Shown piece after piece: positions 1-13,900 of a DNA stretch of 64,000 nucleotides. The stretch spans positions 5,928,381 through 5,992,380 of the forward strand of contig NC_091876.1 in NCBI RefSeq assembly GCF_019399895.1, given 5' to 3'. The notes beneath the pieces are model-generated. The model made no database searches and was not told the DNA's origin. It saw only the letters and a program-made list of their open reading frames with translations. Positions within the stretch are counted from its first letter, which is position 1. Each line of letters opens with the position of its first letter. Source of the stretch: Cardiocondyla obscurior. Lineage: Eukaryota; Arthropoda; Insecta; Hymenoptera; Formicidae. Made by a program: the position numbers and the translations under genes.

Positions 1-334
1 ACGGGCTAATTTTTGGGGGAACTGAAATAATAACAACGAGACAGCTCGTGAGCGCACGTTACGATATATAGATACGGCAATCGGTAACATGGCACGTGTC
101 TCGGGGGTGTCCTTCCACAATCCTGAAATTTATCTATCACCCCTGGCTTCACACGACCTCGTATTTCCGATTATCGATTATACGATGATAGTTTTTCCGA
201 TCGTTCTTCTAGCATCGTAGGACGTCCTTTCATCTCGCCGCGGCGCTCGCTGTCAGATTGTCTTCGTGGTCTTCGGTCGGATTGATCCATCTGCGACAAT
301 TCGATGACATAGGAAACCGAAAATGAGGCCTTAC
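1..334. other. Dscam2 intron after the Ig6 exon (partial)
   Basis: This stretch follows the Ig6 donor site and runs off the left edge of the window. The Ig6 reading frame stays open for some distance into it, but those residues have no Ig character and the GT donor at 333-334 is good. I see no gene or repeat here. The next exon, expected to be an alternative Ig7, is outside the window. Confidence 0.7.
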
Positions 335-607
335 CGATCACTGCGACGTCTCCGGATCTCCTGGCGCTGTGACCTTGCTTGTTCCTCGCCCAGCAAGTGT
401 AAACGCCGGCATCGCCCTTCTTTTGGACACTGCTGATCATCAGGGTGCCGTCCGTGAGGACCTTCTGACGCAGATCGTCCGGTAATTCACGATTGGCTCT
501 CTCCCACTTGATCTCCTCGATCGGATATCCGGCCACCGGACACTTCAAACGGAGAGTCTCGCCGGCAACGGCGGTCACCTTCGGGATCAGACGTATGTAT
601 GGAAGTC
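335..607 (-). CDS. Dscam2: Dscam2 exon encoding Ig6
   Basis: The exon encodes one whole Ig domain of 91 residues. It starts after a TCTAG acceptor with two bases (GA) that complete the glycine codon begun in the previous exon. It reads GLPYIRLIPKVTAVAGETL, then the first cysteine in LKCPVAGYP, the core tryptophan in IKWER and the second cysteine in GVYTCWARNKQGHS. The domain ends in RRSGDVAVI before a GTAAGG donor, in phase 1. The length and the motif CPVAGYPI are typical of Dscam Ig6. In Dscam2 the next exon is one of two mutually exclusive Ig7 exons, which is off the window. Confidence 0.95.
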
Positions 608-3600
608 CTAGACAAATTATTTTACGTTGACATATTTTCCTTGATTTTTCTAAATCAATGAGCTCGCAAATGACAGAAAATTACGATCAAATTCGATAGA
701 TAATTAACCCGCTATTTAAAATCCCATCGCGAATTAATGAAAACCTTCCAACAAAAATATTATTCTTGCAATGTGCTTTTCGAGATATTAAAATGTAAAT
801 TTGTACCATTTCCTCTCTAATTAATGTCACATGATAATTAACGTTGATAATAATATCCTTATTTTCGGGAAAAATATAATCATATCGCAGTTTATGTATG
901 ACGATGATTTATTATCATAAATTAGTGATAAGTCATTAATCATTGATGCGACTACTCGATATCAAAAAGCGAGAGGTGGAGGCTTCACCTCTGCGGTTAG
1001 TTTTCGAGCGGCTAGCGTTGCGTCAAGTTAATTATAATTTGTCTCACATTATACACACGATGATAATTAGTGGAAGGTACGCACCGTAAACATTCAGCCG
1101 TGCGGCATGTGTCACCTTTCCCGCGCGATTTTCGGCAGTGCAGGAATATTCGCCTCCGTCCTCCACCATGACGTGGCTTATATTAACGTGGGATATTACG
1201 TCGCCGTGCACCGTCACGTACTGGCCAATGACGAACCTAGCCCCAACAATCAACGAGCTTTTGATTTGCAAAGTAATTTACGAAGTAATTCGTCACGTTC
1301 GACGGATATGCGAAGGATAACTAAATATTCCGCGCGACACCGGGGCACGGTAATACAAAAAGAATCGTTTAGGGTGTAACGGCGGTTGCAAAACAATCGT
1401 ATTTCTCGATCGCGATAGCGATGGCAAAGCCACGTAATAAAAGCGCGATAAAACTGAAGATGGCAAAATGAAACGTGGGACCTTTCACGAAATGCATTTC
1501 GCATTTCTATCCGTTATCGGTATGACGCGCGGCTAGACAGCTCTCAAATCGAGACAATCTCGTGAATCTCACAATCAGGGAGCGCGCGGGCGCGAATCCC
1601 CGGCGTTATCGTTCCGCGTTATCGTTTAGAATTTGTCACGTTCCATCTCGATCAGACGAGAATGAAACTACGGCCGCCGGAAGCGCGTCCGGTTGCGAGT
1701 AAAGTGGATACGAGCGACGAGAAATGGAAAACTGACGATAAAACGGAATACCGGGGGGTTCCGCGAGATGGTGGATCCTTTATGCTTATCAGTCGTTAAA
1801 CGTAGCGAGGCCTGTGCACGTCATTCTTTCCGACAAATATTGCACGCGCGCGTACGATCGCGAGTTGGCACCGTTCGAAATTTTAAGTTCAATGTCTCGC
1901 GCGATTGATGGTCCGTTCATTTTTTATTTTAGAAACCGTTGATCGCGATAATTATGAACCACTCGCCATTCAGAGTTTAACAATGTTAAGGCGTACAGTA
2001 ATAACTCAGGGCGTTATACATATTTTCGACACGGTGGTCGAGAAATACATAACTCAATGCCACGATCATATACAAACGGCCGACATTTTTCTTCTCTCCT
2101 CTTCAGTTTTCTCGTACTTTTTGCGGAATCATTAGTTACTCCAGTGAATTAGGTATCAACTCTTATATATACGGCAGACGCGCGGAATAAAGCAAAAATG
2201 TAGGTTATTTCAGAGAATTGTACGAGCTTACCTTCCATTAGTCGGTAAGGGAAAACCGTCCAACGCCCATGATACCTGAGGTGTAGGATTTCCTGCGGCA
2301 GAACATTTTAAGGACACGGCGGGTCCTGGCTGGAGAGTTTGCTCGATGAACGAATACAGGAGCACGGGCGGCGCGTCTGGAACGTTAACGTGTAAGGCGA
2401 GCTTAATTACGCGAAGGGGAACAAATTTATGCCGCTAACCGTTACCGTTAATCAAAGTTGCTAGAACACGAAAATATCTGGGCGCGGTCGTTTAAAGTGA
2501 AAGAGGAAAAAGGCGAATCTCGCTTCCGCGATGCGGAATTAATGCAAATTCGATATTACAGATAAGCAAGTTCCTCGTTTCTGAAAATCGTTACAAAGGT
2601 ATCCTAACCGTTTGTGTTTCCGTATCCTACGATTCAAGCGCGCGGTATCTAAAACCTCAGGCTGGAAAATTCTCTCTTCGTACATCTGTATTTATTTCCG
2701 CTACGAGAAAATGTGGATTACTGATATAATCCACGGGAATACTGCGACCTGGCAATAAAACGCGAGTGCAGCGGGGGTTAAGCGAAGGGTTACGAGCGAG
2801 CCGTGGAAAGAAGAAGGCGGGCGAGGGTGCGCGATATCCTGATCCTGAAAGCCGCCACGCCCAATGCATATTCGCGATGGAATGCGAGAGACAATGGGCT
2901 CGCCGTCGCGGAAGCGCCGAGCATATTTCTCTTTTCTTCGTCGATGTTACCCCGGAGTAACACACGGGGGAGAAACAGAACCGATATACGCAAAGCCCGC
3001 GAGAGAGCGAAAAGAGAAGATTCCACGTGGATTTTCGCAACAGACTACGAGCTCAAGATCGGCCGTGCCGATTTTTCCGGCAGTGCCCCCGCAATTCCGT
3101 CGTCATTAAAAAGAGCTTCGTTGTCGCGTCGCGAGGACTATGCCTCTCTCTAAAAATAGAAGTCGTCGAAATGAAAACCGAATTCTTGGCGCTTCACCGT
3201 GTTCGCGAATCCATGCGCAAATTGATGAATCCCGTCTCGATTCTTCTTGGCGATCATTAGCGCGCCCATCATAGTCTCTTCTACTTCCGGTCGATGAAAT
3301 GGAATTTTAAGTGACGGTGATAGCGACCGACGTCGGTATTATAATATCTCGGAGCAAGATGTTCGCCGCTCAACGGGAACATTTTACCGCTTTTACGTTG
3401 ATTGTCCCGCGAATAATTAATATATTCATCATCATTTTAATCGGTCCATTAAAGTGTAATCTGTCATACAAAAATAATAAAAGTCATTAGGAATATTAAT
3501 ACACGATGTATCCATGAAATTACGTTCACGTTAAAATTACGTAAAATGGATATAAAAATTCGAGATCCTTTTTTGATCAGAGTTCCGCAGTAAAATAATT

Positions 3601-6600
3601 ACATTCATACTTCTATCACTCCACGGCGCAGGACGTTGTCGCGACTATTTCCGACGGAGCAATATAAAAACGGCAAATTAAAGCACTCGGACGTTAGTCG
3701 AATCGGTAAAAACGCGTTTCAAGCGCACACAGACGCTTCAAACACGAGGAATTCATTTTGAGTAATTTGGCAGTTCTGTTCGCTCGAGGAAATGACTTTT
3801 CTGCCGCCGTTTCTATTCTGCCACGTACTATAGAATTCGCGCATTTGCCTCGGCGCTTGAAATTGTAGCGGACGGAACATTTTATGTGTAGCGGCAATAT
3901 ACGATTCGTGGAGTTTCACGTGTACCATGAGGAAATAGGGAAGAAGAGATAAAGCGAGGATCTCCTTGGTAAAAATTAATTTTCCTCCTCGCCTCACATA
4001 TTTCCGGATACCGAATTATTAATAATCTCCCGACATTCATTTTACGAGGGAGAAAAGAAAAAAAAAAAACTACAATGTTTTACGTAAATCGACATTCTTC
4101 CATGACCGTCAACGGCGAGGTGGTTCAATCGATAGAGCGTTCGCTAATCGCGTAAACGCGAATAGCCAGCCGGTCAATCGTGCGCAGCTATTATGTCGAG
4201 TGGATTTTACGAACGAGAGATGCTTGAATTTCGCGAAATGCACCTTGCACAATTTGCCAAGCGTACTATTCGGCCTCGAAAATTATTTTTTTTTTTTTTT
4301 TTTTTTTTTTTACAGTTGCCCCGGTTGCGACTGGCCAGCAGCGCTGGGCCGCTTTTCTCATCCTCGTTCTCGCGTACGACGAAATTGCATCGGCGGTAGC
4401 TTTGTCCCGCTCGCTCGCGCAAGCCAGGATGTCCTTGCCGTCGGCGTTCGCTCGCTTGAATTCTCTTTGACGTAAATTCCGTGCATTACTGACGCTGACG
4501 AGCGAGAGACACTAACTTCATTGTTGTTTCAAAGGCCTTTCCTCCCTGCTGGTCGCCCGCCCTGCCACCAACACTCCCCGAACAACTGGTCTAGATATAC
4601 AGGGTGTGTCTGGTCACAATGTGGCACGTTAACTATGCATTAACGACAGGTTTTTGAGCCGAATCTTTAACGCTCGTGAATATTTCAGATATATTCGCCA
4701 ATTTTATCGCGGCGCTTCTTGAAATTTTGATCGAATACACCAGAAATTCCGAATTGAATCTTCGCTAAAGTACAATTCACTCGGGGCTAATTAAGTTGCG
4801 CCGATAAAGTTTAAATTCACGGTGAAAAAAAAAAAAAAAAACCTCTTTTAATATCCCGCATTAAATATTCTTATAATTAGAGTTAGTGCAAATTTTACCG
4901 AACAAAGAGTGACTCTTAATTCATCGGGGTATATCTATTATTAAGATCGATATCACGTGGGAGGTGGACGTTTTACGTGCAGAACGCATCGAGGCGCTGC
5001 AAGAACGACCCCGAGGATGAGAGTGCACAACTGCAAAACGAGATAAAAGCCGTGTAAAAGAAGATTCCTCTCCACTTCAAAGTGCTACCTACCCTTCGGC
5101 ACGCGGCCGCCTCTTTGCCGAGTAATCGAGTTCTGTGTAATTTGATAGGTAGTATAACGCGGGCTGTCGATCGGTGCGTTGTGTCTTCTCTCTCGTTGGG
5201 ACACCTTTGACAGTGCCTTTCGAAGATGACACGAGAGTGAAAGAGGGAGAGGGTGAGAGAGAGAAGCGCAAAGGGAGGCGGGTCAATATCCTGGCGCAAG
5301 AAGATCGAACCGTCTCCGTTATTATATGGGATCTCTGGGGATGATGCTGCACTCGTGATCGAAACGCTATTATTAGTACTTTCCGCGCGAAGTCGTGAAG
5401 CACGAACGATCGTTATGACTGGGCCTTTAACAGTTAACGTATTTAATCGATGAGATGTCTCTCCCTCGCCCGAGTGGAATGTCGGTTCTCTCCCGTCTCA
5501 AGTTAAATTATCCTTATCTACGCGACGCTATTTCTCGCCGAAGCGAGCACGATGTTGATCTGCGCTCGATGCTTCCAAATTAGTTGCAGCGCTTGATATT
5601 TAAACGAAGTTCGGAGATCTCGTCGGTCGCTCTTACGGACAAATTTTATAATATACTTTGCGCTTCGTTATTTTCAAAATTTCTTCATTAACTCTAACCT
5701 TTGAAACTAAAAGTTGTAAACGCCCTCGATATTTATAATGCGATTCGTAACCGAAGAAAGATACGGCAAGTATTTTACGTACCGCCCAGTTGAAGTTCCG
5801 CCGATGCTTGAGCCGTATCGCCTTCCGACCTTCTCACAATGCATTGATACATGCCGCGATCTTCCCTCCCGATTCCGTTAAGCTTCAGCAATTCCGACTG
5901 CCTTCCTGTCCCTGGAAGTTGCCGGCCGTCCTTGTACCATGTGATAAAGTGTGGTCCAGCTTGTGGATGCGTGCCAACTTCGCACCTGAACTCGGCATTT
6001 CCTCCTAAGTGAACACTGAGCAACGGAGGCGTAACTTCCACGTGAAGAGGTGCCGTCACGATCAACCTGGAATAATAATTAAAGAAAAAAATCTGCTATT
6101 AATTTTAATTTGATGGGATAACGTTATAACGAGCGAATAAGGTAAAATAACACAATTGAAACGTGATACGCATATGATAATTAATAAAATTTAATCAATA
6201 TGAAAGAGTCAGTAATTAAAAAAAAAAATGCTTACCTGATTTCAGCGCTCGCTTCACCGCCAGGGTTGGAAGTGGAACAGCGATATACGCCGCTGTCTTC
6301 TAACGTTACCGCCTCGATGGCCAACACGGAACCAAGAAGTCTGGTCCTGGGACCGGAAAGCACCAACATTGGCTCTGCCCCTGTTTGCGCGTACCACCTG
6401 CAAGCGAAAGCATAAAAAAATGCTTTCAACTTAATAACATCCATAAATGTTACGATGTTTTTTTTAGGGATTCATGATCTCGACTTGGTTGAAATTATTT
6501 TTAGAAAGCTTTTATGTTATAGGTACGTATAATTATATATTTAAAAAAATTAGAAAAACATATTATCAGATCATACAAAAATAATTTAAAATTACAAAAA

Positions 6601-9600
6601 ATTCAAAAAGTCATAACGCAAATAAAATTACAAAATAGAAAAAAAAAAGATTCGCGATTTAAAATATTAGCTAGGATGTCGTTTATATTTCAATACAGTT
6701 TCTATTATTGTGCTTATCGATCGCGCATTTAATATTCAGGTTTACTTGTTAAGCTCGCCATGTTCGTCGTATAATCGATTTTCCAAAATCCACTGAAATC
6801 GCGTTGCAATGCGTCGAGTTCAAGTGTTCGATGACAGTGTATACTGACACAATCTCCAAATAGTTTGCTTCGCTCTCTCTCTCTCTCTCTCTTTCTCTCC
6901 AGTTTTCTCTTTCTCTCGTTCCCTGTCATTTAGTCAGTGCCCCCCTTCTGTCTTTCACACTCTGCCTCGTTGACGAATAATTTTTTTATCGAAAAGCAAA
7001 GCAGTTGGCGCGACAAAGAGACGGCAAGAGGGACACGAAAGGGGAGAACGGTTCAATTTCGTTGGCTTTTCGGATACGTCGACCTAGAAACGACATCCAG
7101 CGGCGTTTATCCCCCAGGATCCTCTCTCTATGGAGTCGCTGACAGTTTTCGATCGGACAGCACGTTTGGACTTCGGATAGACTTCAGAAACATAAGAAGC
7201 TTTCTTCTGTCTTTCGCGGCCGTAAACCATCAAAGAATTTCATTCGACATTTAATTTGAAGTCAGAGTTTTAACCACGCTATGAGAAGAGCTTGTAGAAA
7301 ATTTCCATAAAAATTGTGCACGCAGATAGCATGAAAAGTTCAATATAGTTCGCGAAGAAATTTTCTACGTTATTCGTGAAAAAAATTAAAAAAAAATTCA
7401 ACGAGTAAAACGTTTCTATAATATTTTAAAAATTACAGAGAATTACGCGCGTGATAATATTAGTCGTTTATCCATAATCAATCAAACGTGTAGCATTTAA
7501 CGTGAAATTAAATCTGTGCGACTTGAATGTCCGTATGAAAAATTCAGCCGGAGCAGACTTGAACCGCCAAGTCGTTGGAAGACGGAGGAGTTCGGAATTG
7601 CGGTAAAATGCGCCGAGAAAGTACTTAAAAGTTGCGTGTCCATGGGAATTCAATAAATTTCGCGGAGTTCCCACGGAGAATCTTATCCGTGCGATTTGTT
7701 CGAACGCGAATCGATCGCCGCTTGCGGCCATTATTCGCGCGATATATCGGGATGTATCGGCGTCCCATAAATCTCGCGACAAATTTACGGCGAGCCTCTC
7801 GTATATGCGCGCATATAAATTCGCATAATGCATTCCTCGCGGGGTGGCAGAGGGCCTCGAGAGCTGGATCTTAATAACGTGGTAGTATTTCACGAAGGGG
7901 CGAAGGGGAAATCGCCGGTGCGCGATACACGCGTTTCGGTCTCGCGAGACAATCGACCGCCCGTCGGGCGACTTGAAACGTATTACGCGAATGTATTTTT
8001 CATAGAAGAGCTACGGCTCGGTCCAAGCGTGCCCGACCATGTCGCGATATTGCCAATAAATTTTCATTCCGCCGAGCATTTTGCCAGGCTTTCCGCGGCC
8101 TCGGAAGGAAAAGAAGAGCGGACACCGAGAGGAAAGTGTCTTTCATTTCGCTATCTGAAATGCAGATTGTTTTAACCTCTCCAGCTCGCTTTTCTCTGAA
8201 AACAGGTTTTCTTCGCGGTTACAGAGTTTATTATTTTTTTTTATCAAGTTTTCGATTACGTACTTCGAGATACAACAAGATTTGAGACGCGCTCGAAAAA
8301 TTCGCACGCGGTTTTTTTTAACGTTCACCGTTCATGCCGGTCTACCTTTCTTTCGAATGGCTCTATTGTATACGAACGGTACCAAACTGATCCCGTTAAC
8401 GCAACAAATGCGCAAATATTTCTCTCAGAACCGAGTAACGTGCGACGTCGGTGCGCGTTGGATATAGCGACTCGCCGTGTGCATCAAAAACGCAGGTAGA
8501 TAAAAGACCGTTTGTCAAATTCTCCGTTCTGTAAAGTGGCAAAAGATAAAGTACGGCGTTCGATTGTAGCCATGGTGGAAGAGTAGGAAAACTCGCTTGG
8601 AAAATGCCGAGTCGCGAGCCTGCGAGAGATTCCGTTCTATTTCTCTCTCTTCTCGAGAGCCGAGGCGACATGGAGAGCTTCCGATTGTGCCACCCTCTCG
8701 CGAGGCTTCACAATCGAGTGCTCCCACTTTTTCCCGATCAAAATCGCGCTCTCTCTTCTCCTCATCTGCTCCGTCTCTCTCGAGTACTTTGGCGCTCGTC
8801 TTTTCCCTTTTTCCTCCTCCATTTCTCGCCGAGCATCATCAGTCCTTTACCTCTCGAATCTCATTCGTTTCGAGGGGGGAAGGAAGGAGGATTAAAGGAA
8901 AGGATTCACGTCCTCGTGCATGTGTGGGGTGTGTGTGAGAGAGAGAGAAAGAGAGCCTAAGACCGTTCTTCTTTTCTTCCCGGCAACAGGAAAGATGCAA
9001 AATGTCTCAAAGCGGCGTCTCACGCTAAACGATGGGCTCGCGAGCGTTTCCTCATCTCTCGAGTGTCGATTTTCGCCGTACAAAGGTACTCGCGTTCGCC
9101 TGTGTGTCATCCGGCACGAGACATTCGAAAGACGATCCTCGGCAAGTGGACGGTGGAGTGGCCCTTTTTCCTTTTCTTTTCTCTCTGCCCGGACGGCAAT
9201 AGCAGGCAGGAACGAATAAATCTCGGTGCGCGCGAGTAACGAGAGGCGATTTCTCGCTCCGCTTTTCCGCGAGATTACTTTGTAATGGGAAAAGCCGCGG
9301 GAAAACGTGCGAGGCTGGCCGTTTTTCCAGCCACGGTTACACGAGACTCTGCGACAATAGACATTATTTGAAACGACAGTGATTTCGCTTCGTATTTCGC
9401 ACAGCGGCATAACGCACGACATATTTCTCCGCACTTATTTGCCATTTAATAAGTTTCTTATAAAATATATATAAACGGATAATAAACGAGCGGGAAAGAA
9501 ATTTTCGTTATTACAGCGATACAGTATAAATTCCTGTAATATTTTAAATAAAACTTGTAATATCTTTATAGAATTTTGTTAAATAGCGAATCGCACGTTA

Positions 9601-10914
9601 TTGACTTTTAATTTAAATTTTAAATTTCTTGTTATCTTGTATAATTTTTCACGTTTTTCGTGTAACTTTTTCAGATAAAATTATTTTATTGTTAACGAAA
9701 GTTGCATTTTAAAAGCTGTCTATGAAACGAGATAAAACTGTCCATAGAGTTCATTACGTTTATATCATCTTAGATTTATAATTCCCGTTTCGAAATTGTA
9801 TTTATAATTTAGTATGTTACGGATTTCGATATCACGCTGTTTTAACTCCCTACTACCTCCCCCCATGTTTTCTCGAGTCCCACCTCGGGGTGGGCCGGGC
9901 CTAAAGGGTGGTGACGGGAGAGGAAGTAGTGGGACCGTTCTCTCCCTCAGTTCTCGGTGGTTTTCAGCGGTCGGCACCTCGCGGTATATTAACTATAAGC
10001 CCGAGAACATAGTTTTGCATAAACGCGTAACGCGTATGCATAAGAAATATGACTGATTGAATTTTGTTATGCAATAAATACATAAAAAAATTGAAACAAT
10101 CTTATTCCTGCACACGCGTTATGCGTTATGCAAAAGTGTGTGCTCTGGCTTTATGGGTTTCGTGCGAGGATCTACGCACATCATGATAGTTGTACGCTAA
10201 TTCATCGGGCTAACCGGTTCCTGCGGACCGCCGCGGTAGTATGAGTACGTGCGTGTGTTTACATCTGGCCGGCACCTTGCGCTCGAAATTCGTAAGGTGG
10301 AGGACGCGCGGGCGGCGGACAGCAAGAATCAGTTTTTGCCCGGCGAATTCGGCAGTCGAGCGAGCAGTTGCGTAAGGTCAGACCAAAACAGTAAACAAGT
10401 ACGCGGCGAAAAAACGTCTAGACATTTGTTTTAATACACGGTACGCGCTGGACAGTGACTAGACGACAGATACTAAACAGATTTTGTTTTTTTATTTTTC
10501 CAAGATAGTCACAAAATAATAAATACTTTCTTATAATACGCGACACATTAAATATTAAACTAAACTTAACACGGAATAACACCGACAAGTAAAATATACC
10601 CGATACGCGCGTCTCTAAATGTATTTCACGTTAAAATGTTTGTCGTAAAGAAGTAATTATTTAGCCGATAGATCTCAAAACTGTATTTCATTTAATTGCA
10701 ATTACACATATATGTGTGTCGTGATATTAAATCCATTTTAAAATTAATAATTTGCATCACATTTCAGCGTAGAGGTTTATTTATAATTTTACGTGTCACA
10801 TAACACGATAAACAATTCAGAAATCAGAATACGCATATGCACATAGCATATGCATGAAATTATATACACCTACAATAAAGTACATACAGTATATATATAT
10901 ATGTGTATGAATAA

Positions 10915-10968
<54 letters not shown>

Positions 10969-13900
10969 TATAAAATTACAATACGAATTATATTCTGATA
11001 TTCCGGAGTGAATGATAATATATGTATACCGTCGAGAGAGTGAATATTACACAAAACTACACATTTTTATCCCGAATTCAACATAAATTATATACATATA
11101 TAAATTATATAGACCGCTTTGCAAATAATACAGCCGCGAGATAGTCGCAATGCGATATTTTCTAGCATTGTATATTCCATCGTAATACTCACTGTGTATA
11201 GAATGCGATACTCGTCAAGATTTATTTCGCCAGTAAGTTTTCGTTTTATCAGAAGTCGAACGGTGTTTTTAACATAAGTCCCATTTCCAGGAATCGCCTC
11301 GACTCGAGCAAACTCACCAGATTCGGTAACATTCCCCCCACTCCATCCCCACCACCGCACATCTTTTCGTTCTCGATCACTTTAGGCAGTCGATCAGTCC
11401 TCAATGTCACGTCTTTGCGCGCGGACGTGAGGAGACGTTTTAGATATCGCGGACATTATAAATGATCGTTTCCGTGCGAAAGTCAAAGGAGGGCAGCTAG
11501 GTGCGAAGTCGCGAGCACGGTTGACCGCTTGCGCTTGATTCGCTGCGAACTTTGTCAGAGTCAGAGCGCTTCGTCGAGAAGTACCGCGAGTCGCGGACTG
11601 CCCAGCGTCGCTTCACGAGGGTGAACCAAGCCGCGAGAATCGCGACAGTTAAGATGGCGATACGTCGCGTCGCGGAACGGTCGGTGTCGTCATCGGACGA
11701 GAAAGAGATCGCGATCACCGGAGCGAGTTCGTCGGGAGTGCGCGCACCGTCAATTTCGCAACGTTCGTCAACGGCGGGACACCGGAAGACTCGTCGCGAA
11801 AGTTGAAGAGCGAGACAAGAGTTGGATTTCACGCGAGCAAGACAAGTCAAGCGGGCGACGACAATGGTGACGCGTTGTGGCGCGCAAGAATCTTGAGTAG
11901 CGACAATCGCGATGGCTCAGATGGCAGCACGTCGCGACACGGAACATCAGCATACGGATCGCGAATCGTTGGCATGGAACAAGAGGAATCCCGCTCGATC
12001 GGCAGGGTGAGTTCGTCGGGAGTTCGCGCATCGTCAATTTCGCAACGTTCTTTAATGGAGGGATTCCGGAGAGCTTGCCGCGGAAGCTGGAAGGCGACGT
12101 TTCGCCCCGCGAACGGGATGGGCGAGCAAGCGGCGATACGTCGAGGTGTCGCAGCGCCGCGAGACAAGCTTCATTAATACCGTCGCGAAACGGGAGTGCC
12201 GAAAGCGCAATTTCAATTCACCGTGTGCGCGCAGGATAACTGCGTAATTAGCCCCCGGGAGTGAACGCGCGGCCGCTGGGAGCGACAATCCCGGCCTATT
12301 GCGCTAATTAGCGATCGTAATTAGGTACAATTATCCGGTCGACTCGCGGTTCGAGTGAGGGAGTGAGGGAGTGCACAAGTGAACGAAGAAGAAAGGGAAC
12401 GATGGGGCGATGGAGCGAACAAAAGCGACGGAGACGGTCTTCGAAATTATGGAGGTCGACAACGAGGACGATGGAAACGCCAATCCTGGGATGCGGAGAG
12501 CTGCGAAGGCGATCAGTAAGGTAAGATTCCATCTTTGTAATTATTTATGTGAATGCCATTCGCGCGTTTTGCTCGCATTTCCGGCCTCGCCCGCATTGCG
12601 TTTCTTTGACGATCGTTTAGGGTTATTGGGCTTTTTATACAGCGAGAGCTCGTGTTTCTTAGTACGACTTATGACGTAGCGATGGGGTGGCGATCGCACT
12701 CATCGCGTAATGCGATGGGGAACTAAGGCCGCTACCGGTTAGTCGACCAACGTTGCATATGTGATCAGCAGCTGATCGTGCGGTAGCTTCTCGGCGTTTC
12801 TTAACTGACTTATCTCTTCGCGCGCGAGTTTCTCGGCGCGCCTAAGCGCGTAGTATTCTACTGAAACGGTGAACAGATGTCGCAGATGTTTTTTTCTCTT
12901 TTTCTTTGCTTTCTTTTTTTTTCTTCTTTTTTTAAATATTTTTTTAAGCGCAATAATACAAAAAGCACTGATAAACATCGAATTAAAACTATCACTTTTT
13001 AGCGATTCGAGGACAGAGAAAATATTTCTTTTTTTTGTAATATTTTTTGACGTACTTTACCGAATAGATTTTCTTACTAAAAAAAAAAAATTTTTTTAAT
13101 CAAGTCGAGTTATTTTCGAGTTTTCGCGAACACTTACCGATACTCGGGTGACGGGCAGGCCTGCGCCACGCAGACTAACGACGTCGATTCGTCCTGGGCG
13201 ACGTGAACGACGCCGGAGTTTTCGAGTATCACGGGAGGCATTACGCCTCTGTGATCTGTGAAGCAGAGAAGGCAGAAAACTCGTCGCGTTACAAACAGCG
13301 TTTCCAACGGGGCGCGGTAGTTTCCTTCAAAAGTTATCGGCATAACCGAGACTCACCTGCTATCCTAATGTTGGCCATAGAGCTAACGACCACTTGTCTC
13401 GTGAGACGGTGCATCGTGCGGCATCTGTAGCCGTTCAGCTGGTCGCTGAACTCGAGGCTGTGCACTAGAAGCTCTCCCGTGGGAAGCAGGTGGAACTTGC
13501 CGTCTATAAAACGATCGAAAGCACCGTGAAATGTCAAACGTATCGAAAGACGTCGCGCGGTATACAATATGTCCCAGAAAACTAGTACAGGACCAAAGGC
13601 ACCGCTTACGTCGACTTTTTTTTTTATAGCCCCGTATCTGGTCTTGAAAATTTCAGAAGGTGACGTGGCAGGCTGTCCGTTTTTTTTTTTCCATTTTCCA
13701 TTTTTATTTTTGCTACTGAAAATAGAACTCGTAATTTGCCGTCAATCGACTAGAACCTTTTCGGATTCAGGAAACGACTTGTACAGGTCGATCACTGGGC
13801 TGTTAGTTTGCTCCGCGCTTTTTTTCGTCTTGTATTATGCAACGGGATATTTGCTCCCCGGCGATCGATCGCGAAACTCGCGAGCCCAAAACAACATTCC

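Larger units (their letters stand above)
6398..13137. other. Dscam2 intron inside Ig3 (6.7 kb)
   Basis: This is the longest intron between confirmed exons. It holds a (CT)n tract at 6873-6891, pyrimidine-rich and GC-rich islands at 8.6-9.3 kb, an inverted repeat near 10.0-10.2 kb, (TA)22 at 10919-10963, a GC-rich duplicated block at 11.6-12.1 kb and a possible plus-strand start exon at 12.41-12.52 kb. I found no duplicated Ig3 half exons in it. Confidence 0.7.

Noticed and set aside
608..5782. Search for a second, alternative Ig exon of the Dscam2 Ig7 type
   Set aside because: The exons here are Ig4-Ig6 by domain order, so the alternative Ig7 pair belongs left of the window. No extra Ig-like half exon was found in these introns.
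10860..11054. 64-codon minus-strand frame of isoleucine/tyrosine repeats
   Set aside because: It is a translation of the (TA)n microsatellite.
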